Below, piece after piece: positions 1 through 12,350 of a stretch of 64,000 nt of DNA. The position numbers and the translations under genes were made by a program. Positions within the stretch are counted from its first letter, which is position 1, and the number at the start of each line of letters is the position of its first letter. The notes beneath the pieces were generated by a model, which saw only the letters and a program-made list of their open reading frames with translations, was not told where the DNA came from and searched no databases. Origin of the DNA: Synchiropus splendidus (taxonomy: Eukaryota; Chordata; Actinopteri; Syngnathiformes; Callionymidae); NCBI RefSeq assembly GCF_027744825.2, contig NC_071335.1:17606001-17670000 (forward strand). Direction: 5' to 3'.

Positions 1-1354
1 GCTGAATTGGAATTTGTGTGCGGAGGGAATTTAGAAAATATTAAGGGCGAGGGCGAGAGCGTGGAAGTCTTGGAAGAGATTTACCTGAGTGGAAGTAGGA
101 GCTACCATCTGGCAAACGTAGCTGGCGTCGGGAGGAATATATACATGGAAGGATTGATGAGGCCTGTGAAGTTGGATGGGACATAGGAAACGGAAACGAC
201 AGGGAGTAACAGAATAAAAGCATAGGAAAGGACGCGGAAGGAAAACAACTGTAAAAACAGAATGGGTTAAAGAGCTGACATGACAGTCTGTAGTTTAAAG
301 GGATGCTGTTGTAGGCTCTTAGATCACACTATGGAAAGTGGTTCATTTACACAGTCATTTGATTCAGCTCCGTGTCTCTGAATGCAACACAGTCTATCTT
401 GTGATCCCTTTTCCCAATTTGACGTCTGCCATTAAATTCTTGAAGATAGCGCGTCTTGCTTTGGTCCCCTGGAACCGTCAGACGGCCCTCAAGAAATTGG
501 ACGAAGTTGTTTCTGGCAGACGAGCAACATTTTCCCTTCATAAAGCTGCCAGCCGCTCCATGATAGCAGCGACATCTCTGCAACCAGTAGATAAGTCAAC
601 TGTGGCCTTCGCACAGTCACTCACTGTCGTCTGTCTCCTACACTGTTTTACTGTGACTCACACTCTTCTTCCAGTGCGTTTCACCTGCCGGCGTCTTCAC
701 AACTAAGTGTCAAGCCAAGGACAAGTTGCCTGTTTTCTGCTCGAAATTTAAGCTCTGTAGAGAGGAAAAGGGCGATGGGTGTCTTGCAGTAGTGATGTGA
801 CTCGGTGGACAGAAAGGGTGCATGTGATACAAAGACAATGGGTTGACTGAATTATGGGATAAAATTAAATGACAGGTTCATTTACGCACCCCGAAAGCTT
901 GACATTTAAAACCTTCTCAGTTTATCAAGAACCAAAGTATTACACAAATCCTAGGCTTGAACCAGGGTTTCCTGCAGCGCCTTATAGTTGAGGCTTGTCT
1001 GTGTCCCCCGGAAAAATCAGCGAGGTGAACGGCAGAGCATGTTGTCCTCCTCCGGTGTTGCTGAGGTAATGCTGTCATTGTGACTCCTCAATTTTCTGCT
1101 CCTTTTACCTGGCGGCAAAACTTTGCAACACATAATTAGGATGATGTGAGATGTAACCAATCTAAATATGAAGGATTTTTTTTTATTTTATTTTGAATGA
1201 CAATTAGTTGTAGTTGAAATATAATAAATTGTCAGTGTCAGATCCTCCCACAGTCCCCCAAACCACCCTCCAAAAAAAAAAAAAAAAGCATGGAACGGAG
1301 CGCAGCCAATCAAGAAGCGATAGAGAAACATTGAAGCAGAGGAGAAAAATTTGA

Positions 1355-1465
1355 TGTTTACTGATTTGGTGATGATAAGAACGCTAGTTTTTAATCTTGA
1401 AAAGTGAATCTCTCTCCGATCTGCAGCCGTCCTTACGTGGTCCGTCTCTTCATGTGTCCGGCTGG
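1355..1465 (+). repeat. Dispersed repeat, copy 1 of an inverted pair
   Basis: About 105 bases from 'tgtttactgatttgg' to 'ctcttcatgtgtcc' match the reverse complement of 31920-32032 at roughly 85 to 90 percent by eye. The core 'ctagtttttaatctt' and 'tctgcagccgtcct' are identical in both. Similarity ends sharply on both sides, so this looks like a defined module of a mobile element rather than a segmental duplication. Family not identified. Confidence 0.75.
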
Positions 1466-4400
1466 AATGCGCACTTGAGCCCCACAACGGATGTCAGTTA
1501 TTAATCTTTCTGTATTTTTCCATCAATGATAAATTATCCGTTTGTTTCAATGTTTCCACTTCGTTCAAATACGTCTGATCATGTGAGAGTTCATCTTTAA
1601 AAACTGGTAAGTTTTCTGAAGGCTTGGTGACTCTCATTTAAGTTGTGACAGCGCGCCACCATCGCTTATATGTAACCGAAACCCCGTTACCCCCAAAAAG
1701 TTATAAAATGTTATTTATTATTTATATGTTATTGGTTACTCCTTACCATTCCTTACCACTCCTTAGTTTTGCTGGGCCGCTGTGTGGTATGTCCTAAAAT
1801 AAATGTATCATGGTTTATAGTGAATCCCTTTGTGGCACAAACTGCGGCATCAATATTGTACGTCCTTCCCTTTCAATCTGCCAAAAATGTCCTCTGCACT
1901 TGTGTCAATTCTCCACCATATAGCTGTCTGCTCTGACGTCAGTGCTGAGAAGCGAGAACCTCTCAGTCACTGGTAAATACACTGACGCAAAGTTGTGAGG
2001 AAAATAATTGCTGCTGTTTATGTTTTCATCAACCATCTTCTATCTATTTTCCGTTTCTCTGTTGTCGTGGAATCCTCCACTAATCAGCCTACAGCCAGTC
2101 AGTATTGATCGCAAAAATGCTTTCAAGATAGTTGTCGATGTGTATGCCTCAGCATCCCCCTCGCCTGGAGGCCTTCCGCTTATCCTCAAATGAGACCAAC
2201 TAATGGTTGTCGCTGTCTCTTTGTCCCTCCTTGTGGGTGGTGAATATGAATGTAGGATGCATGGATGCATGTGTGAAGAGATGAGGGAGCAGCCCTTTGA
2301 TCTGGGATGGAAAGCCAGAAGCTCCGCTTGACAATAGCATCAGCCATATGTTGTGCTGCTGGTCGAGAGCGGTTTAGATGGGTCATCACAGAGATGGGAG
2401 TGGCGGCTTTTTGCTTTTAACCTTAACCCGAAACAGCACTTGGCAGCACAGTTCATAATGTTAATAACACAGTTGAGAACTAATAGCACACAAAATGTTT
2501 ACATAATACACAAATAATGCCTCCCTTGACACACCTGATGATTCTAGCTCTCTGCTACTGTGTGTGGAAGAAATGACTATGATGCAAAATGGGCAGAAAA
2601 ATGCACAATAATGCACAAAACGATCATTAACATATTTTAAGGATGAAGTGCTGTGTGAGTTCCTCAAACAGGGAAAGTTGGCGACACAATGTCATGGATC
2701 TGTCTTTCGATGAATGCCAGCTTTGAGCCAAGATAGAGTTTTCTTCCAAATCGATCACATGCATGTCAAGCTCCGACAGACCTGGAGCTTCAACTTTAGA
2801 GGCTCCTCAGTCCAAGGCCAGATTGGCCCTGGTAAACTGAGTAATAAGTCAGCAAGTAATTCACCTGTTTGCGTCAATAAAAAGGCGAGTTGTTTAGGGT
2901 GGGTTTACACGTGTGGGTGCATCGGTGGGGTGCTTGTAGACTCATCGTTGCTGGGAAGCCTGCAGGATCATCCAGCTGCTTATGATTAGCCACTAGCTAA
3001 CAGAGCAAAAGAACCACACAGAACCTTTTGTTCTCCGCGAAAAACCTGAACAATTCATCCGCGTCTTCTGCTTTTCAAAACTAGAAAAGCCCAAATATTG
3101 GCCTGCGCTGTGACCTTAAATGGCCCGGGCCGTGTCTCGTAAACTTCGCTACATGATGCCGGTTTGCTATCATAAATTCCCGCGGCTTCTCCGCTGTCTT
3201 ATTGTTGTCGCTTTGCTCCCAATTGAAACTAATAGCGACTCATTAAGACGACAAGCGTGATTGATGAGAAAATCCCTGTTTCCCTGCAACCAGCTGGCCT
3301 TCGGCACGAGACCGAAGAGGTTCCGAAAAGCATCTGGATCCAACTCTCACATCTGGTTGTCAGCACTTTTTTATTTTCCAGCTGCTACCGTCGTCAAATT
3401 GTGTCATGATCTTCGGGTTCACGGTGGGTGTCCGCCGCACATGCTGTAGCAGTTTCCCTCATGCGCTCTCTCTGACGGACGCGGTTTTCCGTCAGCTTTC
3501 ATCATTCATGGAAAGTGTGGGCAACTTTCCTGAAATCATTTTGCACCATGTACCTTGGAACTATCTCACCACCCTTAATTCTATTTGTTTTTCTTCTTAA
3601 ATGAAAAGTTTTAATGCTTCAGCGCACATTTGTTCTTAGATTGAAAGAGTTGAATATAAGTCAAATTTACCAAGAGGGGTTTCAACCTTCCGTTCTATTC
3701 CTGCTTTTGTCCCTTCTTTAAAGGGACAGCAGGGTTGTAACGGGAGAATGCGCAACTGTTTAAAAAAATCCTGGCACAAACTTTGATGTCATGTTTTGGA
3801 AAAGCTTTTACTCAAGCTTTATCTTATGATTATCTTGAAAACAATATTGGTTAGCACCACTGTAGTGTCTGATGGCCAAAACGTGGGTTTCCCCTGGGAA
3901 TTTCTCACACACCGATGAGAATCCGAAGAAGAATGAATGGCTAAAACGGGAACAGTATTTGCCTTTGTCCTGTACAAATGTATTGTCATTTTAAAGTGAT
4001 GTATTCACCCTTTTTATTTGCACACACGTGTAAATTCTTATGTGATTCCATAAATTGGTCCTCTCTGCCACGAGAGTATTTCAGCTGTCAGTGAGCAAAA
4101 GGAAGTAAAGCAGAGTGCTGAGGGAGAGAAAGTGGGAAGTTTGAGTGACATCACCAGGAGACTTGCTGGAACTCCACTATCCTGAAATCTCCAATTGCTA
4201 CCATCTTGGTCAAAAAAAAGAAACCCACAACATGATTCACTCAGTGTCCTGGAATATCCTGGTGACTCACCTAATTTGTTCCTTGCCACTCAACAAACAT
4301 TTACTTGCATGTCTGACTTTAGAGCTGACACAATTTCTGAGGCATGTCAGATGAGATTATAGAGAGAGTCCCGTGTTGACGATGCAAAAATGTGGTTACC

Positions 4401-4478
4401 TGTGAGATTCCATTGTTAGTTAGTCGAGTTGGAGAACTTAGTTTTGCTCCTGTAGCCCTGAGTTGGATGCTCACTTGC

Positions 4479-4509
<31 letters not shown>

Positions 4510-4530
4510 AGAAAGAGAGAGAGAGAGATA
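4479..4530. repeat. Compound TA/GA microsatellite
   Basis: About fourteen TA units are followed directly by an interrupted GA run. Confidence 0.95.
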
Positions 4531-5497
4531 CTCCCTAAATTGTTATTATTATTTCAATCATTTATTTTCTGAAAATTTCATCCAAATCCATCCGTAACAT
4601 TGAACACAAACAAACCAAATGGGCATGTTGTAAAAACATAAACCATAAAGAACGGCCATCATGCCACCATTTTCAGGGTTATATCTGACAACAAGTGAAC
4701 ATTTTCTCAATAAACGGACTTAGGAAGCAGAAAGTCCATCGTGGTTGTGAGTCGTCGCTGGTTGTTCTGCAAATTTATTTGGCTGCCATAGCAGCTTATA
4801 AGGCTTCATGAAGATTTTCAACAACACCCATCATGGAGATGCGGTGCTATCATTAATAACAAACTGCTTTAAAAAGCACATTTTAATGAGCGGAAATAAA
4901 AGTACTCACCGCCCTTCGGTCTCTTCTTCTGTCATCAATCGTCAGCTTCTTTAACAAGTGCGTCTCGTGTTGGAAAAGAACAGATGTGAGCGCCTTCGAA
5001 GAGAAACATCAAGAACTCTGAAACCGTTTGATGCTGCAGTTAATTTGTACTCAGTAGTTCTTCGATAAACCTGCACTGAAAAAAAGCATTTCAGTGACTT
5101 AGCAGTACAAGTTTCATAAATTTGATTGTACCTTGATCTGTTGACAGAAATGGGGCAGACTATTAAAAGATTCATGTGTCTTTGTAGTACTTTTATATAC
5201 AAATTCCAAGTAGACTCAGTGTTCTTTCATTTAAATGAAGCAATTTCGGAGGAATCAAACCACGAGTGTGAGTACATGTCTGGTTACAAAGTATCAGTAG
5301 AATCAAATTATAGAATTATGGAATCATGGAATTAATTATAGAATTATAACTCATATTTTTGGTCACAATTCACGTTTCTTTTTTTTTGCTGAGTTTGCAT
5401 TTGTCGTGGCTTGTAAATGTTGCTGCTTCTGTTTCTGCTAATGTCATTGACTTCAGTGTATGTCAGTGTGTCACAAGTCTGTCGTAATACTTTTAAG

Positions 5498-5768
5498 TAG
5501 GGTTGTTATGATACAAAAATTGCAAGCCCAATATCGATACCCAGTATTTTAGCAACGTTCCGATCAGTATCATGGTTTGAGGTTGTCAATGTGAACCAAG
5601 GATGATTTTGGGTCATTTAGGACGATACGACTAAGGATGTATCTAGCATTTCCATTAAAAAAAAACAAAAATGTGAAACCGGGTTTATCACAGATATACT
5701 TCTCATTGTCTAAAAAACTACTATCGGTGTACCAATAGTAGTTCTGTACCTCGGTGTAACTCTAAATA
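5498..5768. repeat. Decayed dispersed repeat, probably non-autonomous DNA transposon
   Basis: The text starts 'agggttgttatgatac', contains 'aatatcgatacccagtatttt' style wording and ends '...cctcggtgtaactct'. This vocabulary is typical of short repeats common in teleost genomes. No second copy was found in the window, so the family call is from general recognition only. Confidence 0.4.
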
Positions 5769-7619
5769 AATGTGAGTTTAGTGGGGTTTTTTTTTTACGG
5801 AACACTGTGCAAGTTCCTTGCAGAGTTCTATTGGTTGCAGAACGGACACAGTGGGATGTTGAGCGCATCAGACGCTGCATTTGTGTTCATCAGTCAAACA
5901 TGTTGTTGCTACATCAGAAATATTGTGTCTGAAGATCGCTCACAGAGCACTACTGTGACAGAGAAGGGCGAGCGAAGCAGGCGGAAATCCGATTCCCAGC
6001 TTAGGTTGTCATTAAATCAGTCAACTACATGTTGTTGAAACAACAGCAACTTGTTTTATTTGGAAGAAAAAGTGCAACCAGCACCTTTGATTGAATTAGC
6101 TGCAAGTAAATCTCTGCAATACTCGCGTAAAAGACAACATGAAACCAGATTGAATGTTAATTCAAGCTGAAGAACTGTTGGTTGCACCTTAGTTTTTAAG
6201 TCTACTGTTATATTGACAAACAAAAGGTTTCTTCATACGATTTAATGGGCAGTGCTTGGACCTGCTACTATTCTCATTATAACACATGAACATGAGTAAC
6301 AACAGTGTGCTAATGCAGAACGAGGGACTGGTGGTGTTGCCATGGTATTTTACTTCACCTTTATTAGTCTGACCAGCTGCAACCACGGCCTATTCAGGGC
6401 AATAAGTCAAGGCTGGTTTGACCATTTCTGGCTGTGCTGCCTCACTCCACCATCCAGCATGCTGTCTGGTTTGCTGCTGTAGCACAGCATTGACGTCACA
6501 GACAGACTGACATTTGTCTCTGTCATTATAAAATAGCTATAAAAACACGTTTATATGAAGTCTGCCATGAGCAAACACAATACATTATTTCCTAATAATC
6601 CATTGTTAGTCAATACAACATACCTAACCAAGCTAACCTAGTGAGCACAGATCAACGTCAATGGATCTCATGGATCTACTGGAAGAATCTTTACACCTCT
6701 TAGTCCCACCATTATACTCACCACCATTTTGTTGCAAGAATGGAAAAAAAAAATCTTAAAAAGACAGAAATGTTTTTTTGAATCAACATCAGCAAACGCG
6801 TAATCATAAAAAGTAAATAAAATTTATTCACATTTATACACGCAACTAAATGGAATATAAATAACCAAAGGTCTGTTTATTTTTGCTTCAGGAGAGTTGG
6901 TTGTTTTTCAACGGCAGAGTTTGCCGTCGACTTCTCTCTCCTTCACTGGAAAACGCACTGAAGTCGATTAATATGATAATAAGCAACATTTCTGCCATCG
7001 TAATTATTTCTGTGCCTGTATGTGTGTTTCCTAGGTCCTCGGTGGGACGTCTCCGTACGCCGCATCTGCAAACTAAATCTTTCACCCGGTCTTTTCAAAT
7101 AAGCCTGACAATGAAGCGTCATCAGCCACACCAACATCAAATAGTCTCTGTCATTTCACCACCATGGAATCCGGCCCCCATTACAGATGGTTTCATTCCT
7201 CGACGCATTAATAACACATTATCCCGATGAATGGAGACATATAATACCTTGCGTTGCCAATAATCCCGTAGGTAAGAAGCTTAGCAGACAGCACTGCCAG
7301 AGACACACAGATATGAGGGGATGTGGAGACAGAGGCAGATCAGGTGTTCTTGATGAGGTTTTATACTGAACTTGAAATTTGCCATGGAACACATCCAACA
7401 CACCAAAATGTGGTGGTGGTTCTAGCAGATCTGTGCAGCGTGAAGCTTTTATCGAATTACTATGCAGCCTGAAGGGTCAATTGAAAATCTGGACTTAACA
7501 AATGAACATAATTATGACTTTTTCTGTAATTAAAAACCTGAATTCTCTGCATTCAATTGCAACATCCAAACTAAACACATCACAATTCGCTAATTGAATT
7601 AGACCACATTCCATTATGT

Positions 7620-7825
7620 ATTTTGTAGGTACCACCAATAACCTTTTTCCAAAAGGAGTAGTACACAAGTACTTGAAGAAACACAAATAAAATACTGAAT
7701 AAAAACACAAATTATACAAAATTGTCATGAACTGACTTTCAAAAACTGCCGTAAAGTGGTATTGGTTTTGTGGTTTCGGTGGGTACGAGTGCAAGTACTT
7801 AAGACTGATATTGGCCCGATACGCC
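7620..7825 (-). repeat. Probable hAT-like repeat fragment
   Basis: Read on the minus strand the text contains 'agtacttgcactcgtaccc' and 'ggccaatatcagtcttaag', wording similar to the fragment at 33071-33190 and typical of non-autonomous hAT-type repeats in fish. Ends are not defined. Confidence 0.3.
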
Positions 7826-8205
7826 ATATTGTCACATTTTCCATAATTTTTGTGTCACTCTTTTGAAAATGAGTTGGAACAGTAGACAGCGATAATAGCG
7901 CCTATCCCTTTGTGAGACGCATGCTGAATATATTTTAAGAAACGGTCACATGTTGTCCTTTGTCCAGATTTTAATGTTCAATTGTAGGTGGTTTTGTGCG
8001 TTTTTTTTTTTTTTTAACTTATTTTATTTTACATTTATATGACTAGAGGTACCTCACTGCACTGTTCGGACTTGTGACTACAGACTCGTATGTTAAAATC
8101 ACTGGCAGTCAAAGACTCACCATGGCTTCTGGAGTGCAACTACCATGACAATTCAATCATTTGTTTATGACCATCCTTTAACAAAGTATATTTCTGACAT
8201 GCTAG

Positions 8206-8233
8206 CATCCATGCGCAAATTGTCGCATGGATG
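8206..8233. other. Perfect 10-base-pair hairpin
   Basis: CATCCATGCG at 8206-8215 and its exact reverse complement at 8224-8233 enclose an 8-base loop. No T run follows and no gene lies nearby, so no function is claimed. Confidence 0.8.
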
Positions 8234-9368
8234 TTTTTGCTTGGCGAGTGGGTCGATAGTGCATTTCTCTGGTGAGTGCCAGCTTTCAGGAATGAAGTCC
8301 CTGATCTATACTGGTATACTAATCATTGCTGGCTGTCATGATACCAACACGCCACGCGCTAATCCGCCAGTATTGCATTATTCTAGTAATGAGCAGGGGT
8401 TGTGAGGAGCAAAAAGATGTGTGAGGGAACTAGGTGATGGCATGTCGTCTAGGCAGAGGAAGTGGGGATAAAGCCTGTCAGGGAAAGCCTTCGTCCTTCC
8501 ACTCCCGTGGAGCAGGAGGCGAGGAAGTGACAGCAGCGCTTTTCTTCACCATCCTCCGTTTTTCTTCTGTTGCATGCCAACACCCCAGAAGACTTGTTTC
8601 TATGTGTGATTAAGAGAGATAGTGAGAGGAGACATAAAGAACCAGAGACAGCGACAGGCACAGAAAGGGAGTAGGCAGATACAAAAGCTGGAGGAAATGT
8701 TGGGGGGGAGAAAAAAAGAAAAGATAAATGTCTCATTGCTCCTACTAAGCCGACATTGACTCACATCCAGTGGTAATCCTCAAGGGAACCTGGCTTGATT
8801 TGAAGGCTTGTTAGGGTAGTTTGGCTGGAAAAGTAAACCTGACTCTAAGCTTGAGTAACATTGTGATTGGAACCTGTCATTTTCACTGAAATGGTGAAGG
8901 TGAAGAAGTCAAAGTACGCCAAGATAAGCCTCTGATTCCTCCATGTGTAGCATGTGTTTTACTGTATATTCTAAATATACTGCAGCGTTACCCTCGATTA
9001 CCACCAAGTCCGAAAGCGGTGTGGAGGCGGAGCTGTGCAGAGGTTTCTCAAAAAGAATAAAGTGTTTTCAATTTGTCCATTTCCTCTGGCTGTGCCGACG
9101 AAGGGCAGATGGAGCTCAGCCGGCGCTCCGCTTCAATTCCGCGACCACTCTATATTTGCGGAGCTCCGTACAGCGCTGCAGTGGAGAGACTCGCTCAGAC
9201 AGGAGATCAGCCAGTGGAAAAAACGATGGGAATCTGGGAAACTTTCATTATAAAACGCGATTGCTAGATGCGATTCGCAGTTTATTGTGAGCAGAGCAGT
9301 CTAAATAAACGTCATTACCGGCGAACGTGACTTTGAAGCAGTCAGCGGAGCGCTTCTTTCATGACAAC

Positions 9369-9452
9369 ATGGATGACAGCTTGCTAATTTTGGAGGTAGA
9401 GTGTCGGCCCATTCTTTATGGCACTCGTCAAAAGCTCTTAAAAGACATCACC
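9369..9452 (+). pseudogene. Possible MADF-domain fragment from a DNA transposon
   Basis: Twenty-eight codons read MDDSLLILEVECRPILYG followed by TRQKLLKDIT. The pattern Leu-Ile-x-Glu-Val-x-x-x-Pro-x-Leu-Tyr...Lys-Asp is that of the first helices of MADF (Myb/SANT-like) domains, which in fish often belong to accessory proteins of Harbinger-type transposons. After the first 28 residues the resemblance stops, and the open frame ends at 9566. A GC-richer stretch at 9000-9260 precedes it. This is a weak call; a chance match is possible. Confidence 0.3.
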
Positions 9453-10560
9453 TCTGTCAATCTACAAAGTCCCGCAGGATTGACGATAATCTGGGGAGTA
9501 CCGATGTACACACAAATCCAATACAGTGTGTTCCTGAGGTTCGTCTCTGGCCGCTTTATTATGTAAGCCTTTCTAGAATGCTGGACCCTCAGTTGCCTCA
9601 TTTCCTCGTGGGGTACATTCTGTCATGGTGATGGAAACATTTTGGTCCATATTGTCTTGTCACTAACATCTCGAAGTTGCTGCAGATTTGTCAGCTGCAC
9701 ATCTATGATGTTTATTTCCTGTTCCATAACATCCCAAATGCTATATTGGGATGCGATCTAGTGACCTCGGTGGCTATTCAAATATAGTCAACCTATTGAC
9801 ATTATCCTTTTGGAAGTGACCCGTCCGTCTGAATTTCGTAGATGGTCCGGTCTTTTTCTCTCCTTTTTTCCATCTTTTTGTGCGACTTTTTGTTGTCCCC
9901 AGCTGACAAGAGTGGCACCTGCTGTGGTCTTCTGCTGCAGTGGTGACTTGAGTTAGCGTTGCCTGTCTATCATCTGTGCCCATTCTTCTCTGTGCATGAT
10001 TTCACTGTACTGGGGTGGGGAGACTGGGGGACTTGTGGGCTGCAGAGAACTGAGTGCAGAGTACTCTGTCTATCCAACAGAGCGTGAATTTACATGTTGC
10101 TGCAGCAAAACTGACAGTGACTTTTTACAGATTAAAAAAACACAAAATTCCTGCGGTGCCGTCGCTAAGGCAGCCGTCTTCTTCATGGATGAGATTTTGG
10201 TTCCTGATGGTGGATTAAGTTGTGGTTATCTGGTCCTCAACAGAGGACTCTCCCCCTCGATGGGCTGCGCACCTTGAGACTTTGCATTTCCTTTACACTC
10301 TCACCCCCTTGTGCAGCCACTTTGCTCATCCTCTTCTGCGTTTCCCGTCTGAAGTGGAAACGCTCACTCTGTCATTCACTGGTCCTTCAGGCAAATCAGA
10401 TTTATTGAGGAACCCTGCTGCGGCTATTGCTGCTGGGGACAAATTGCACTGTAATTGAGCTTTGGATAATAATAGGTTTTTCTTTCTGATTTTCTACCAG
10501 CAGTGAATCATCAACACCATCATCAATGCGCCATCACATCAGCAACGCTTCGCAGACACT

Positions 10561-10745
10561 TCCACATACCACCGCCCGCGCTGACCTACGCTTGTCCGCC
10601 CCTCCTCCCCCCCTTTTCCAATTGCTTTCGTTCCACTTGTTTTATTCCCATTTCCTCTCCCTTCCACTTCTCTCTGGCTGCTTCCTTCATCCCAAGATTC
10701 TCTCATCTGTTGCCAAGCATCCTTCCCAATTCTCTTCCATTAGAC
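10561..10745 (+). repeat. Pyrimidine-rich tract
   Basis: The + strand here is dominated by C and T, with an 11-base run of C and T steps around 'cccctcctccccccc'. Overlapping open frames are the by-product of few purine-containing stop codons. No gene is inferred. Confidence 0.7.
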
Positions 10746-12315
10746 TGGATGCCTCAAAGGTATACAGAAATTACTGTGCAGGGGGGTAAAAAGCTTATCA
10801 GAGACGGGCGTTTCTGCAAAGGAGTAGAAGATAATTAGAGGATGTGATTATAAAAGGACAATGTCAAACGCCGAGTGTTGCTCACTTAAAGGGGTGTTAT
10901 TCAATCAGTGTAGTGGTGTGAGTTCATGGAGGCTGTTAACTCTGTAGTCAAGCAGCCATGGCAAATGAATCAGATATGAGTGGTAAAATTGGAATCACCC
11001 GAGAAGTTCCACCTTTTGAATAAGTTTGTGTCTTTTGGATTTTGTCCTATTTTCTTGTTACACTTGCCAGATCATGAGGTAGAGGTTCCCATGTGTACCA
11101 TGTAGTACCACACGTTTTCTTATTCGAATTTTAAAAAGCTTTTGGAGGAGGTGGATTTGTCTGTGTATCAAAAAAAAGGAATGCTATGGAATCTGGTTTT
11201 GGGGATTAAGAATAACTAGACTGAATACCACGTCACATGTATACGTTGTCGTCCAAAGAACGTCGGCAGATTAAGTGAAACCTGACATGTGTTCCGTTGC
11301 AATGTGAAATGTAACTCAATCTCCCTCCGAAGAGGGGGGTTAGGAGAGTGTGTGAAGGAGTTTGATGAAGGGTGGTAGGGGATACGATTACGACGAAGCC
11401 CACTGTACATCTTTCACAACCCTCTTTAACGGTCTACCTGCCTCTCAGGTGTTACTTTCCCAGTGCAGGGGCAGAAATCAAAGCATTTTGCTGCTAAAGC
11501 GCTGTGGAGAACCCTGCCCTGGTTCACAATACCCATCATCCCTCAATACAAGGGTCACCATATGACATGTAGTCAATAACGGCAGTAAACAATACCAACA
11601 TTTCAGGGGTACTAGGCCTCTGTTATGAAGGACCCTACAGAAAATGGTTATGGACGGTCATCCAGTATTCTATGGATCCCTATGGAATTTCCCATAAGAG
11701 GTTGCCACAGAAGTCAGCCTCCTCCACCATAGCCTGTCTTTTACATCCTCTGTAGTCACGCCTATTGTTTTCATATCCTCCGTTTCTCCCGCTACCCACC
11801 AAGTCTACGTCCTCCTCCAATAGTAGCGAATTTCCATTGGTGTCCTGTAGGCTAACCATACCAGAGGCAGACCACTTGACTATTGGAGACCCAAGAGGGA
11901 GCACTATGCTTCCGACAACACGGATCTCAGGATCACCGAGGAACATAAACCACCTCAATTCAGATACACTGACTCTAACATGCTGTGAAACCTGAACGGG
12001 GACAAGAGAAATGTCAGACGTAAGAGTGTGCAATATCCAAACTGTGGTCACATAACTGTATGAAGCTGTGGCTGTGGCATATATGTGGAGAGACTTAATT
12101 TACTCTGACGCAGTCCACCTTGAATGCAGCCAGATAGAGACAGTATAGGGAAATAAGCGTTTGCTAAAATGAGGTTGTGCATTTGTGTGTTAGTCGTTTT
12201 ACATGGCTTTTAGTGCATTAACTATCCTCAGGAGAAATTCCTTTCCATAGATGAGAACGATTAGGAAAATCATTATCTGCTTATAGGTAGCAGCACTCGC
12301 TGTGTGAGCATGGAA

Positions 12316-12350
12316 TGTGTATGTGTGTGTGTTTGTGTGTGCGTGTGTGC
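12316..12350. repeat. GT microsatellite, imperfect
   Basis: Alternating GT interrupted by 'gtttg' and 'gcg'. Confidence 0.95.

Larger units (their letters stand above)
1..10000. other. Upstream xylt1 intron, block 1: no gene seen
   Basis: The block is AT-rich non-coding sequence. All reading frames are short, end at random and show no family resemblance apart from the MADF-like stretch near 9369. It contains a T/A-rich region around 1170-1290, a TA/GA microsatellite at 4479-4530, repeat-like text at 5498-5768 and 7620-7825, and a hairpin at 8206-8233. A purine-rich stretch of the + strand lies at about 8590-8730. No tRNA or other RNA gene was recognised. Confidence 0.6.

Noticed and set aside
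1188..1487. Minus-strand frame of 99 residues over the repeat at 1355
   Set aside because: The frame depends on a poly-T stretch, and the second repeat copy does not keep it open.
11680..12051. Minus-strand frame of 123 residues, considered as a retroelement fragment
   Set aside because: No reverse transcriptase, integrase or gag signature could be found.
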